Source: Cloeon dipterum
Taxonomy: Eukaryota > Arthropoda > Insecta > Ephemeroptera > Baetidae
Assembly (NCBI RefSeq): GCF_949628265.1
Contig: NC_088787.1
Coordinates: forward strand, 8,298,501 to 8,362,500
Direction of reading: 5' to 3'
DNA length: 64,000 nt
Below are positions 47,901 to 61,954 of the stretch, piece by piece. How positions within the stretch are numbered: position 1 is the first letter of the stretch; each line of letters starts with the position of its first letter. The notes beneath the pieces are model-generated. The model did not search any database. It was not told where the DNA came from and saw only the letters and a program-made list of their open reading frames with translations. The translations under genes and the position numbers were made by a program.

Positions 47901-50464
47901 AAATTTACTGAAATTTTGTTTAAAATGCGGTTATTTTGTTTAAAGAGAGTTGTGTCGAGTCCAATTTTTCCAAAAGATGATTTTTAGAATTTGATCGCTT
48001 TAGCAAAAAGACCAAATTTGACAAAATTAAGTTGTAACTATTTGTAATCAACTTCGATCCTATAATTAAAAATGGTAATAATAGCCGAATCTTCGTATTC
48101 GCTTGTACAAAAATGATAAAATAAGCACTTAAATTTAAACATTGTCAAAATTATAAAAATCGTGGTATACTTGTTGCTCCTTGTATAATTTTTAATATTT
48201 ATAAAAATGCGAATTTTAAGTTTTTTTTTTTATTTTTTTATTAATTTAAAAGTGCTAAGAAAAAACGAGATCATTTCCCTTTTTTCATATCAATTTGTCG
48301 TTAGTAATTCCCATAAACATTAGGTTTTTTTCCATTGTGCGTTTTAAAAAAAATATACTACTATTGGGTTTTTAAATCAATTTATTTCATTTCCTCATCA
48401 AACAAAGGAAAATAAACGTGTGAGTTTGCCGTTGCTCACGTGACGCTAAAAGCTGCCATGACGAATATCATATTTTTCATATCAATCAAAGGAGCGGATG
48501 AGGAAAACCAGGAGTTTATTTCCTCGGAAGGGAATTTCAAATTTTCCACTCGTCAAAAACATACGGGCATGGCCCTCATTCTGGATCGAGGCAGTTTTAT
48601 TTTTATCCAGCGGATCGTGACACGTTGTTGGTTAGGTGCGCTACAATACGAAAATAAACACCCGGTCAAGGATAAAGCGCACATATTCCGGTCAATTTTG
48701 TAAAAAAGCAGACAATTTTAGATCGGCGCTGCTTCCCTTTCACCCCGGCTTGTCATTGATCTGCAGTTCTCGCGTATATTTATATTACTGGCAAAAATAA
48801 ATTCGGCGGCCTCTGAGTGCGGCAAGCAGAATCAGCAAAAATATTGAAGGCTGTTAACATTTATTTGCGGCGCAAGTGAAGTAAATTTAATATCGCTGCC
48901 ACGAAAATTATGAACCGATTTGAATTGTCTTGAGCAACACCTTCGTGAAAAGGGAAAAAACAAAGTTGATATTAGTTAACAACAGTCACGCTCGGCCATT
49001 TACGACTGCTTCTATTAATCGCGGTGCATGAATAGGGTATTACTCATGATACAAATCACCCAGACCCCGATTGTAATTGCCATCATTCTTCATCTCCTGT
49101 CTCTCAAGGAGCGTTTTACGGCCGATTTGCCATTTCTATCCATAAAAGTTTATGTTCTCTCGCTGCCATAATTGCCAATAATTGCAATCTATTTAATTTC
49201 CAGATCGATATCGATCCGTTTTATTCATGCAGAGGAAATTTTCAAAAGAGTTAAAAATGAAAACGGAGCTGGCAAGTTGACAGCAATATTTCTGATTAAG
49301 TATGACACTTCAAATGGGCTGTAAAGGGGCATTTTTTTTTCGTGAGAGTGTTACTCGTACACTTTTACTTTCATTGACGCGGAGGCCAAACCAGTGAATG
49401 AATTCTTTTCAGCATGAAAATTCTTGTAGAAACACGACATTTCCTTTGCACGCCTATGTGTGTTCTAATGCAGTGAGCAGTGTAAAACATTTAAATTTTC
49501 GCTAGGCCAAGGTTTTGACTGCTCAACGGTGAAATTGTTGTCAGTAATTCGAATAATTTCATCGGGATCTGCGAAAGATACTGTAAGTGAAAAATCATGG
49601 TTTTCTTTACAAAATAAGATATTAAAAAATATTCCTTCCCCGCGTCAATTACATAAAACTTTATTTACAATTAAAAGAAGGCATTGTCCAGCAACACAAA
49701 TAAAAATGAGAAATTAAATAATATAACAATTCACTCAGTTAATTTCTGAGCTTTTGCAATTATAGCGTTTTTCTTTTTGAAATGTATTGCTTTAGAATAT
49801 CTTCCCCGAAATGTGTGAGTCTCAGATTTATGTCTTTTCAAATTTTTTTGCAGCTTGCGATTACGTTGAATTCTATTTGGTTTTTTAACCTACTTAAATT
49901 GATTTTTCAGAAGTCAAGAAAAATGACCAAAGCCTCTAATTATTGGCTTAGATATTGAAACAAGATTTTAAGCTATTTCAATCTTCTAATATTAGTATGG
50001 CCAGAAACATCATTTTTTAAAAAAAAAATACTTTATTTGATCGTTTTGATAATTGTACTAATAAAAGATATGAAAAATACAATGACCAAAGTGGTTATTA
50101 TTTAGCTATTACGCATTACTATATTGTATTGTAATCTCTCCGCGGAAGTATTTGAATTAATTTTTGAAGCCTTTGAATTTCTGGCGTATTAAATTTAACA
50201 TCAACCTTAAACAATATTTAAAATAATAATTGGTATTAATTTAGTTAATTTAAAAATAGGAAACTGCCTTTTAATAAATAATGATAATAATGTTGAAGTA
50301 CTTTTCATTTAAATTTATATACTTCAAATAAAAATTAAAAGATTTATTTGGCTTCTTAGTGTAATAAATTAGAGTGTTTGAAGAACATTGCTGCGTAACC
50401 GGCCATTGCACGTAAGTGCCAATTAAGAAATACAAATTATTTGAGTGTGCAAAAATCGCTCAAC
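44940..50464. other. TH upstream region, no gene supported
   Basis: 44940-45180 is GC-rich with a (GTC)7 run at 45090-45111. 45290-46960 is AT-rich and featureless. 46975-47300 is a GC-rich island (own entry). 47460-50450 is AT-rich with short frames that show no codon signature, domain or splice pattern. Likely TH regulatory DNA or an intron of a gene outside the window. Confidence 0.4.
46975..47300. promoter_or_regulatory. GC-rich island, candidate promoter or enhancer
   Basis: Sharp rise in GC in an AT-rich setting, about 2.2 kb upstream of the TH ATG. On the + strand GAGATAAAAAGCCGCC near 47211-47226 is TATA-like, followed about 28 bases later by GAGCGAGCAGACG. A + strand transcription start or a TH enhancer are both possible; no coding sequence downstream was recognised. 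Confidence 0.3.
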
Positions 50465-50730
50465 CAGCGGGGACCAGAAGTGCGATAAAATTGGTTCCCG
50501 CTGCGCAGATCCAAGATGGCGGAAACAAAAGCTCTCTTTGGATTGCCGTACGAGTGTCAAGAGTTTGTTTTTACAATCAAAAAGACACAATTAGTTTAGA
50601 GTAATGCAAATTATACGTCACAATATTGACGAAAACTTGGTTCTTTTTGCGCATTTTCACGTGACCGTTTTTTCGCGCCATTCTCCAACGGACGCCATAT
50701 CTGCGCGTCGCACAAATCTGGCCCCCGCTG
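50465..50730. mobile_element. hAT-type MITE, copy 1, with intact 8-bp target site duplication
   Basis: Element of 266 bp beginning CAGCGGGGACCAGAAGTGCG and ending CGCACAAATCTGGCCCCCGCTG. Ends are imperfect inverted repeats of about 20 bp starting CAGCG, which fits the hAT end consensus YARNG. It is flanked by perfect 8-bp direct repeats CGCTCAAC (50457-50464 and 50731-50738), the hAT target duplication length. No transposase. The body contains CACGTGACCGTTTTTTCGCG and AAAGCTCTCTTTGGATTGC, shared with copy 2. Confidence 0.88.
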
Positions 50731-50738
50731 CGCTCAAC

Positions 50739-51598
50739 AAATTAAAGAAAAGATTAGAAGGCAACCCTTTGCGGGAGGGTGATGTGATAATTTTTTATAG
50801 GAATTTGAATCAAAAGCTAAATTTTTGCTGAGCTGATACGTTGCATATTTTTTGTTATATAAATTAGGTTAAATATCTTATTTTTTATTTCCAGTGCGTC
50901 GCAATATACCTGAAACAATTTTATTGTAATTAACATAAAACATTTTATTTTTATTTTCTGCATAACAAAACCTTCCCACTTTTATAGCACACATTTTCTC
51001 TTTGCTTTGGAGAACTTTGACCGTAGCACGTGTTCAAACGCGGCATAAATTGTTCGAGAATATAATTAGAAGTTGAATATGCACGTAAGTGGCGGGCGGC
51101 GGAGGCAAGCGCCGAGCCGCCCGTCGGGTGAATGGGCGCACGTGACGCCGCGATTCGCTGCATTCACCAAGGTCATGGTTGAGACTGTCTCATTAGCAGT
51201 GGCAACCGCAAATTCGGCGATTTCATCGATCACTCCACCTTGGCACGCATGATAATGAAAATTCACACAAGAGAAACAAAAAAAAAATGGAAATTGAATA
51301 CACCTCTTGCTACCGGTCGGATATTTTTTTTTTTATTTCACAGCTTGGAAATACCAGACCGCAACAGCGGCGCCGATCGAATTTCATTTTATTTAAAGGA
51401 ATTTTCCAGCGTCCAGCACATTCCACTCCTATGTAAACCCTTTATTCGCGGAACGGTGAAACGCACAGGTGATAGCTAGTTGGGGATTTTAGTGCTGTGG
51501 TTTTACCGCTGGAATAAATATGCGTGTGCAGAGCAAAACAAGGAAAGAAACTGCAGTCGATTAGATGGGAAGAGCAACAGCCAAGATCACGGTCATCG

Positions 51599-51647
<49 letters not shown>

Positions 51648-52089
51648 ACTGCAGACTCCCAGGAAATTTAATCTCGTTTGCGTCACTGTCAGCGTTGTTG
51701 TAGGCCATTTCTGCACACACGCGTGAGATCATTATTTTCTGATACATATATCCTGTCCAGTGGAATAGTTTTACCCACGTGTCTCGCACACGGAGATCCG
51801 CTTTTTAAGGTCTCATGAATAAAGGTACTGATGATAATGAATTATTTTATGTACCCTGTAATTTTGATTTATTTGGTCTCTCTTGCTGTCTGCTTTGAAG
51901 CTGATGGAGAAGATTTATGTAATAATTGTTGGTTATTTTTTTATATGATAAAATATATAGGAAATAAATTGTTATAATCTCCCCTTTTCTTAAAGTGCAT
52001 AGAAAAATGGTCAAAATAATTTCACCCTTACATGAAATACCCTCTACAAATTGAGGAGGAGCTAAATTTTTTCCCGATTGCCGTTTTAA
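50739..52089. other. Noncoding interval with a GC-rich island and a CTG tract
   Basis: 51060-51250 is GC-rich (GGCGGGCGGCGGAGG, GCGCACGTGACGCCG) and may be regulatory. The CTG tract is listed separately. The rest shows nothing recognised. Confidence 0.35.
51601..51651 (+). repeat. CTG microsatellite
   Basis: Fifteen uninterrupted CTG units (51601-51645), then CTA and CTG. It creates an apparent poly-Ala frame on the + strand, but no surrounding coding signal exists. Confidence 0.95.
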
Positions 52090-52320
52090 ATTACCGTGAG
52101 CATTGTCTCCTCTTTGCAAATCATGATTTATTCTACAGAAAAGGAAAATCATCATTTGCACTCCGTTATAGATAGACAATGAAACAAATCAATGATAAAC
52201 GAATTGATTATTCGAGAAATTACTCGGTCTGCCATTCTTAGTCCTGATATAATTCTTTAACATCATAGAGATGAATTAATTGTTGCTGAATTTCGCAAAC
52301 AAAAGACTCAATATGCCACT
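52090..52320 (+). repeat. Diverged dispersed repeat related to 18130-18370 and 24460-24700
   Basis: Shares, in order, GTCTCCTCTTTGCAAATCATGATTTATT, ATAGATAGACAATGAAACAAA-like, GGTC.GCCATTCTTAGTCCTGAT, CATCATAGAGAT and TGCTGAATTTCGCAAACAA with the two lectin-cluster copies. Identity is modest by eye. It is outside the cluster, so this is a dispersed element rather than part of the gene duplication unit. Confidence 0.4.
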
Positions 52321-55300
52321 TCCTGTCTCAGCCAACAATGCAAAATGTTAATTGTGGTGCGTTTTTTCTATATAGGAGAGAATAGACACAATCCTTTACA
52401 GAGTTTTTTTTTTTTGGTAAGCATATTGAATTATCGTAAAATAATTGTTTACGTTTAAAACCAAAGATTATAAAATAAAACTGGGAAGTTTGACTTTTAT
52501 TACAAAAAGCAACAAAATTATTGAAGACGACTTCCGGTAATTTACAAATTACTAAAGCTGTATTTTTTATTGATTGAATGTATTCCTTTTAGGAAGTGAT
52601 ATTTAATAAGTGTAAACGCCTACTGACAGTGAGGAAAGAGACTGCGAAAAGCATGCAGGAAGTTCCTTGTTTTTATTGAGTAAAATAAATTGTCCTTGAG
52701 GACTGACAATGAGTACAAGCCCAATTTTCCCCATTTTAAAAGTTGATGCTAAATTTGTGTGCCGTCACCCTCCTGAGAATCTTGTTTAATTTCATAACAA
52801 GAAGTTCCCAGCGTCGTGAGTCAAATATTGCTTCGTGGATTTCGTCACAAGAAGAATTAATTAATCAAATCTGCCATAAAGAATTCCAGATATTTACAAA
52901 AAGTAAATGTAACAACGAAACCCTTTTTTATTCTTTCCATGCAACAATCCACTTTGATTGTTCCGTTGTTAAAAAATACCTTCTCCCGATATTATAGTGC
53001 ACCAAAAGAGGAATATTGCTGAAAAACCTGGAAAATGCTTGTTGCAAATGCATAAACTCTTCCCTTAGGATTCATTTGAAGCCTAAATTGACCAAAGAAG
53101 CACTGTAATTTTTCGAGAAAATTGGCTGGAAAGTGAGCGTGCTTTTCAAATGGTAATGGCTGTCTCCTTACTTGAAATCCGATTTTATTTCAAAACCAAG
53201 AGTTCCCCCAATAAGTGGCATACACCGTTGGACAGATCTCGACGAGAGGAATCGGAATATGCCAAGAAAATATGTTCAAGCACTGTAAATTTTGGAGAAA
53301 ATTGGAACAATTTTGAATTTTTACTCTAGGAAGGCCCTTTTTTATCATTGCAAATTGTTGAATAAATTGTTTATCGATCAATTGTTCAGGGCATCCAACA
53401 ATTGAAATAATTTTCAATTGTTGCCCATAGTATTATTCCACTTTAAAAGGGCCTTTTTACGAATATTTTTAAAAAAGGTTCAATTTCTCATCTTTTTTTT
53501 AATTTTGTAATGTTCCTGAAAAATAGTTTCAAAATTTTCATTTTAATCAAGCATTGGCCCCATATTGATAAAAATTATTTATTTCTCAATTAGAGAAATT
53601 CACCTCACTATTTGTACAACGTTGGAAAGATTGCAACGAGAGAAATCGAATTCAAACAAAAACATAAGCAGGAAAAGCCGCTTTATTTTTTAAGATTTTA
53701 GTCAACATTTGAAATTGAATCGGTTATTGGTCCTGAAATGTTAGGTGTAAATTTTTGCTACATTCCTCAAACCTTTTAAAATTGAAACGTAATTTTTATT
53801 TTATATTTTTATCCGGCTTATTGTTGAAAATGCTTGCCAAACTCGTGACTTCTCGCACAGCCAATTTCAACTACTTCTTGATTGCACACGCCAACTCGGA
53901 TTTTGCCGTTCAAAACAAGTTTCCCGTACAGATTAAGATCTTCAGCAATAAAAAATGTATTTTCAGCTTTTGAAGCAGTGGTCTTGGGTCTTGTCCTCTA
54001 GGCGGCATACGTGTGGCCTTCAATGCATTTTTTGTTTCCTCTTAAAAACGATAAAATCATAGTGTACATAAACATTCCCCTTTTAATAAGAGATTTATTT
54101 AAAAACTTAAAAATTTTGCAACTGCACGTCGACGACCCCGCTATGTCAACAAGCAGCCGCGGCAGCGTGAGTTGGTCAAATCAGTCTCACTCCGTCAGAT
54201 CAAACAGATGCGACGAAGACGAGCTGCGGCGAGTACGCGACTTTTCTCAGCCAGCCAGCCACATTAATACTTTCAATTCATCGAACGATGAGCGCGACTC
54301 TCCTGTCGCTTGTTTGTGTAACGGATGCCGCGCGCGCTGCTGCCGATGATAAACAGCGGCTAATTGTGATCGACGCGCAGCGCGGCTGACATACTATCAC
54401 ATGCACGCGTGATTGCGATCCGATGAAGCCACCAGCATGAGCAGCAGGGACAAGACCGAGATGAGGTGTTAATCAACTTCTATAGGCTCAAGCAACGTCA
54501 ACAAACACAGCACGGTGTAATAACACCGGGGAAAGGGTTAATTGGCTATCTGCGCAGAAACTAAAATTAAAATTTTATGAAAAAGTGCTCCAATGTCTAT
54601 TTTGTATGATTGAATTATTTTAAATCCAGAGTCAATCAATGGGTGTGAAAATTAAATAAATAAGAAACCCAGCTAATTTCTCGGATTGGAGAGCAGCGTC
54701 ACTATTAGTTCTTTGCCAGCAAAAATTTTATGAAATCGCCACAGCAGCAACCTTCAGAGGGGGTGTTGCTTCACCGGCCGTGGAATACGATTGACTGCAC
54801 TGCATTCTATAAAATGCGTCCAATAAAGAGAGCAAATTCCGATAATTTCTCCATTATCCAGTTAAAAAAATCTTTTCTCAGGGGTAGAAGAACAAAATTT
54901 GCAAAAATATCTGGTTAGTACAAATTTATGTAGAGATGTCTATTACTTTCTACAAGACGAAAAAATGAACATGTCATATTTAATTTGAAAGTCACCCAAT
55001 CAAATGGGATTTCTGTGGCACTGTGCCATGAATAATTTCTTCGTTAAGAGAGAGGAGGCTCTAATTTATAGGTGTTTGCTTTTTAGAACAATGGGATAGG
55101 CTGCTTTTTCAGTGCGTTTAGTTTTCATAGGCACTAAATCAACACCACACTTGCATTTTTCTTAACTTAAAACCACAGAAATCCGTCACATTCTCTTATG
55201 GTGCGGAACTTTAAAGGCCAAAAATTACGTAAATTTCGCATTGCTGGCAATTGCAAGGTTAGTGACGGTTATTTTTTTTAAACAATTTATCGAAAAGAAT

Positions 55301-58300
55301 GTATCCGGTTTGCAAGACTGGGCATGGGTTTTTTGCAGCTAGTTTCTCCCGCATTTTTGGTGCTCATTACATTTAAAATGTTTAAAAACCTACCCACGTC
55401 CCACGAGTCAACACAAATAAAAAAACCATTCCCTCTCCAAATAGAGACATTAGTTTATTGTTATCAACATGAGGCGCAAAACCCCCCTAAAAACGCACAA
55501 AACTGGTAAATACCGCAAAAAACACCGCACTGCAAGTTTGGGAATCTCCCCGGTTTGTCATGGTTGCGTAATTATATTTTTTGAAATTTTCATGTTTATT
55601 TTAGCTTTGGTGTGCGGTGCGTTTTAAATGATCTCTTCGAATTTAGCAATTAGCAGAAATTCAAATCTAACTCCAGGTTTTTCTCTCTTATTTTTGCAAT
55701 TGAATTTTTCCCAAGATAAAGTTAATCTCAAAGCCGTAGAGAACATTATATATATTTATGATTTATGGGTTGTTTAAATAATTGATCTTTAGGACCAAAA
55801 TTTTGCACACTTATATTTTTATGACGGAGGTCTCAGCTAGCCACCGCAAATTTGACCAGCCTATAAAAAAATTCTAAAAAAATCACAGGGTGCAAGAGAA
55901 AAACCTGTTTTCCAGCCTTTGGGCTATCAAACTTCACTTTTGAATATTTTCATCCATGCCAACCGTCAGTAAAAATGCTTAGCCACCGCCAAGCTCGAAT
56001 TCGGCCAGCCGCCACTTAAAATTACGCGGCTGAACCTTCATTTATATGTTAAGCCTCACAAAAAAGGTTTTCTGAGTTTATTGAACCCTACAGAGTCATA
56101 TATTAAATGGAAGGTCACATACACTTTGATTTTAAAAACAAAAATTGACGGTTTTGAACAAAAATCAAGATGATTTTTATAATTTTCATCCAATTTTCTG
56201 TTATTTCTTTGATGTTAGTGCAAATTGATAATTTTAAGATTAGCGGTAACATCGTCCTTGCCGCTTAAAAGCTAAACAAATATTATTTATTTATAATGGT
56301 TCTATCCTCTTTGCTTCTGGATTCGACACTCAAAGAACTGGCTAAAGAAAATAAATATTTTCCTTTTTACAAAATGAGCAATATCTGCTTTGAACCAGAA
56401 TAACGATCATTTAATGTTCAAATATTTACTCAAATTTGTAATATTTACAACAAGAATGTTCGAGGAGTAGAATTTCAAGGCCAACATTGCAAATTCCACT
56501 CTGAACGTACCTTTTCTACCAATAATAATTCCATTTCCAACAAACAAACATTGTAAATTCGACAAATTTATGCGTGAAAGTGCGAAAAGTTGGCGCAAAG
56601 CAATGTTTGCCCAGTAGATTTCCGCACGTAGGCGGAAAATCAGAGCCGATTTCGCGTTAGCTATAGCTCGACCTTAATTAGCTGAAAAGCGAAGGCTCCG
56701 CGGCAAATATGAAGCGCGTATTAGATAGTTAAACGCGCAGACGAAGCAGCACACACCGAGCGCACGCGGGACGCAAATGAAGGGCGATCGTAAATTGAAA
56801 TTAGTCGGGCAATCGACAATCTCCATGCTGCTGCTGCCGCTATGACGGCTCTCATTGTGTGAATATCGAGTGGCGGCGAGCGGCCGCCGGCCACTGCGAT
56901 GAATGGAAAGGCCAAGGCTTTTAAATGCCGCTGACGACTAATCGACTCTCGTGAGTGAGTCTCGTGTGTCACTCACCGCGCGCGCACGCTATAGCCTCCC
57001 GAAACGCGAATGATTTGATTGATTGTCTGCTGCGTGGCTAAAGAGCTTGTGTTTGGGACGCGCCTGACACGATATGTCTGTCTGTGTTGTTGTTTTTTTT
57101 TTTTTGGAACGAGAAACTTCGACGACGCTCGACGTTGACAGTCTATTTTGCGTCTTATTTGTTGTTCAGCTGCACGCAAACGCTAATAATGGAAAAGTTG
57201 GAAGCAAATTAGAGTCAGACAAAATTTAATCAAAAAATAAATGCAATGCTGATGAAATATTTGTCTTGCATATATAGAGATTTTAATTAGAAAAAAAGGT
57301 GTTACATTTGTAAAGAAGCAAATTTTAGAGTGGAGGTAAATCTATAAGATTATTTTTTGGATGAATCTGTAAACCTGAAATTATTTCTTTATTAGGAATA
57401 ATTTTCTTGCACTGTCTGATTACAAGGTGATTTTAACGATCTTGGTTATTTATGACGACGGTTTGAATAGCTTATAATTTTATTGAATAATTCCTGCTTA
57501 ACAGTTTGTCTCATGACGATTGCTAGCTCCAGAGAAATGTCTAGTTAATAATCTACATTTCCTAACAAAAAATGTATATATAATCTTTAGCAGAGTGGGG
57601 ATTTTCAATTTTGAACACAAAAACTTCAAATGTGTGATATTTTATATAATTTTTAACAAAAATTGACACTGATGAGAGCATTTTAGGAAGAAAAATAGTT
57701 ACACTAAGCAACACAAAATCTTTAAAAATTAAAATTACATTAAACCTGTGTAAAAGATTGATAAATCTCTAAACCTGATAACCCGTCTTTAAACCCATAA
57801 ATAATTTGTTAAAGATTATCACTGTTGGTGCTAAGTTTGTTATTGTTTAATAAATAAATTAAATTTTAATGCAAAATATTTATTAGTTTGAAATTTCAAA
57901 ATTTCTTTTTAATTTATCGTTCTCAAGTGATTCACAATTAGATTGGAAACTGGTAAATCCTCAATTTCAAACTGCGATTAAGATACTACAATGGGTAAAA
58001 CTGCCTTCAGATCAAACATTTTTATTTTTTTATTATTTGTTTATTCCTACTGTCATAGTTACAAAATTTAAATACATAAAATTAAGACATGGTAAGAATG
58101 GGCAAACAAATGCTAGCAGAAAACTGCAAAAACGCTTGAAAACAAAAGTTATCTCACGCCGCACTGAGCCGCAAAAAATTTGTATTCAAAACAATAATAC
58201 AAAAAATTATACAAGAGCAATGAAGACAAATCCTGCAATCTGTTTTCTTAACAAATAATTAGCGAATATAATACAGTTGAAATTATTTTAATAGAGAAAA

Positions 58301-61300
58301 ATCAAATTTATCTACAAAACTATTTAATTTTATCTAGATTTATGTCAATTATTGTTAATCCTTATTTATGTTAGATCTTATCATCCTCATCGTATTCTTT
58401 GGAATTCAAAAGAATAAGGGGGACGATCACGCCTTGCATTATTTAAATTTAAACCAAATTATTCATATTAAAAATTGCATTAACACTTAATGTAGAGTAA
58501 TGAATTCTGCAAGTTTTGCAGCATTTTAGTTCTCTATAAATAAAGAGCAACACTCTCATATTTGCAGTAAACAATTTTTTGCATCAATGTTAAAGATACA
58601 ACTCTTGCTTCACTGATCAGAACATGTAATTGAAATAATTGAGGCAATTGTGGAAACCTCCCAAAACTGTGTATTTAAAGCGAGTGGAAAAAAGATGCAA
58701 GGATTTCCCGAGCGGCATTTTAATAAAAGGCGTGAGACGCCGGCGAACTGCTGCGAAGAGAGCTGGGAAGCCCGTGTCGCCGGTGCCGCGACCCGCAGGT
58801 ATTTTAAAGCAGGCGAATCGTGCTCCTTCTTCAAGCAAGATCCATTACTTTTGTTAGTCGTCGTCGGGAGGAAAAAGCAGCATGGTATTCCAGGCAGGAG
58901 TAGTCCGGTTTGAACAGGCGGTCACTGGCTCTCTCGCTCCGCAGCTGCTTTGCTGGAAACACTTTTTCTTCGATTCAATTACATAAACAATTCATAAATA
59001 TAAATCAATAAGCATCTTGGCATTCGAAATTCTGGTAAGCGGACACTGTATTTCGATTCATTCAATGACGTCATTATAAATTCTTGATGCATTGTGTGTA
59101 CTGACGTAATGCGATAAGCCCGCGTCTGTTCGATTTTGACCCATTTTCCTGATTGTGAGGTGAGACTGGTTTAGTACCCTTTTAACAGAACCCTGGGTAT
59201 TTTTTTTTTTTATTGTTCCACCCGGTCTCACCTTAATAGTGGACTATTTGTCTTCAGGGTTCTTCATGACGGATGATCAAAAATAGGGATTTTTACAAAT
59301 CAGTAAAAATGCCGCTGGTTTCACTAAAAGATCGAAAATTTTAAGAATATATCGTAATTTTCCAAAATTTCTGACTTTTTGTGCGACCTTTTCGGGGTTA
59401 AATTCGTAAGAAATGCGGAAAACCACAAAACTGGTGTTTTTCCAGCTGTTTTTTTGTAGCAAAACAAAGTGCATTTTTGCGCATTGCAAAATTGACGAAC
59501 CATGCTAGTCTTGGTGGGATGGGGAAATCTAGAGAATTTCTCGATCTTGCCCTTATAAATTTAAGGTCGCTAGATATCCACAGATATTTTTTTAAGATGA
59601 CTGGAAGTCTTTAATTTTCAAACGAATAAGGAAATCGCGAAAAGAAAAACTACTTGTATTTCTAAGAACCGAATAAATGGCCCTCATCCGAAGAAGCCCA
59701 GTCTAGAAAAGTACCAGCTCGAATTTCCGGCCCTCCGCAATGGATCTTTCATTAAAACGCTACACAATCGTCCCGTTAAATTATTTCACGCATGCTGGTA
59801 AGGGGACAACCAACAAGTAGCTGATCGGAAAGCTTTGGCAACCCTCCCAAATATGAAAGCACTCAGCATTGCAATGCAAGAATCAATTTTTGGCGCAAAT
59901 TAGCCCGCACTTCTTAAATTTTGCTTTTATAAAAAATCAATTTGTTCAATATTGCTTTTGTTAACTACCTATTATAATAAAAATAAAATAATACATTAGT
60001 TGCAATTTATTATATTTCAATAATTTATTTTAGTTATATAATTTTAGTAAAACAAATATATATATTCAAGGAAATAAGTATTTTTTAATAAAATACTTAT
60101 TTTTTATGTTTTTTAATAAAATACTTACTATTATTATTTGCTATCTAAATAATTTTCTATGTGAAAGACATTCTCTTAAAATCGTTGATTAAATGAATGT
60201 GTCTAACTGACTGTGATATTTTTAGTGTAATCCAATAAAATTTTATCTGTCAAACCCTATAATATTTGTGCACAATTAAGCATGAAGACATCAGTGCTCT
60301 ATAAAAACGTATAAATAGCCTACTTCGTTTCATAAATCATATTACAAGCTAAAATACTGCACTCATGAGCATGTCCCACCTGTCATTATGGTTTGACACG
60401 TTCGTTCGTCAGGGCGCAGTGGCGCGTCCAAGTGGAAATGCCACCGGAAAGAACAGACATTGTCCCACTTTTTTCGCTGTCGCCGCCACTGCCAAATAAT
60501 GTTTTCTAGGGAAACGATAGCGTTAATTTGCTGAAAACGATGGTGTGTCGAAACAATTGGCGAATTAGAAGGTTTTGAACTCGCTGAGGTCAGACGAGAC
60601 GGCTGCTTTTTCATCCGCTGCACTCGAATGCCGTCACGTAGAGCGCAGACACAGCCGTTTTTGCCCGGATATTTTCATTCCAGTTCGGAAATGATTGCTC
60701 AAAGCACAAGTTTTCACGGGTTGATGACTCGAGGTCTAAGAAAGACGTCTGCATTATTTTTTGATTCCAGATTTATTTACTTATTTTTGTGCTCATTGTT
60801 CTGGTGAGTTCAACGGCCGATCTTGTATAATCACGCAGCGTGTGTGCGTATGCCACACATGCGCTTTAGTTTTCCTCCTTTCCATCGTTGCAATGCAATA
60901 GCGACGTCATGAAGTGTGTTTTATTATTTAATGTGACGATTCGGTTGTGACTTGTGACGTCCCACTTTCCCTCTAGCAACACGGTAAATCCCAATTGTAT
61001 GTTATCTCCTTTCTCCGTGGTACCATCATCGGTTAATTAATATTAAACTCTTGTAACATTCACGTTTTGACAAAAAAGGCGGATAATTCCCAATGGAGAT
61101 TGTCCACTAATTTTTCCTGGAATTTAAACGTACTTTCTATAAGCTAATTTAATTTGGAATCTCAATAATCACACGTTCACACGATTGATCAACCTGGAAA
61201 TCCTTATTATTATTTTGCAAAATTTTTAATTTGGATTTATTTGCACACAACTAACATGCTTAAAACTCTACTTAAAAAATGGTAAAATTAATTTAATATA

Positions 61301-61687
61301 ATGTTATATGGTCACAACAACTACTGGTGTTTAGTCCCTTTTTGGACTAGTTTACAAGGATGAACGAAACACAATTTTAAAATAAAATTTAGCGTCAGGA
61401 ACATTATTTGATTTAATCTATTTTTTTCAGAACATCGGCCGTGCGAATTAAGGGACAGACAAGACTGCAAACTCAGTTTGTATCTAACTGGAAATAAAAT
61501 CAATTTTCCCAATTTTCTATGTGCTTATTTTGTATTTTTAAACATATTTTAATCGATATATTTCTGCGGTATAATAAGAGTTTTAAATAAGTCCACGTTT
61601 TCCTATTTTAAGATATCAAATTAAACAGTTGTTAACAGTATTTTCAAGTGTCTAATGTCTATATATATGGTTCTAAATAGTTATTCC
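52321..61687. other. Long noncoding interval
   Basis: No gene is supported. GC-rich islands at about 54120-54440, 56620-57180 and 60360-60700 stand out from AT-rich DNA and could be enhancers or promoters. 59158-59233 is a small inverted repeat. 59280-59340 resembles 24120-24190. 55600-56250 has scattered AGCCACCGC words. The remainder is AT-rich with no recognised feature. Confidence 0.4.
59158..59233. repeat. Short inverted repeat (hairpin)
   Basis: AGGTGAGACTGG at 59158-59169 pairs with CCGGTCTCACCT at 59222-59233 (11 of 12). A second nested-outside pair is CAGAACCCTG near 59186 and CAGGGTTCTT near 59256. Could be a remnant foldback element; no target duplication seen. Confidence 0.5.
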
Positions 61688-61954
61688 CAGCGGGGGCCAA
61701 GATGTGCGATAAAATTGGTTCCCTTTGCGCAGATCCAAGGTGGCGTCTGAATGTGGGAAGCGCAAAGCTCTCTTTGGATTGCAGTACGAGTGTCAAGAGG
61801 TTGTTTTTACGATCCAAAAGACACAATTAGTACAAGTGATGCAAATTATGTCACAATATTGACCAAAACTTGGTTCTTTTTCACGTGACCGTTTTTTCGC
61901 GCCATATTCCACCGGACGCCATACCTACGCGTCGCACGAATCTGGCCCCCGCTG
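61688..61954. mobile_element. hAT-type MITE, copy 2
   Basis: 267 bp, same orientation as copy 1. Begins CAGCGGGGGCCAAGATGTGC and ends CGCACGAATCTGGCCCCCGCTG. Terminal repeats are better matched than in copy 1. Flanks GTTATTCC and GTTTTTAC agree at 6 of 8 positions, fitting a decayed 8-bp target duplication and an older insertion. Confidence 0.85.

Noticed and set aside
51480-51671. Open frame with a poly-alanine run
   Set aside because: The run is the CTG microsatellite read in one frame; no coding signal on either side.
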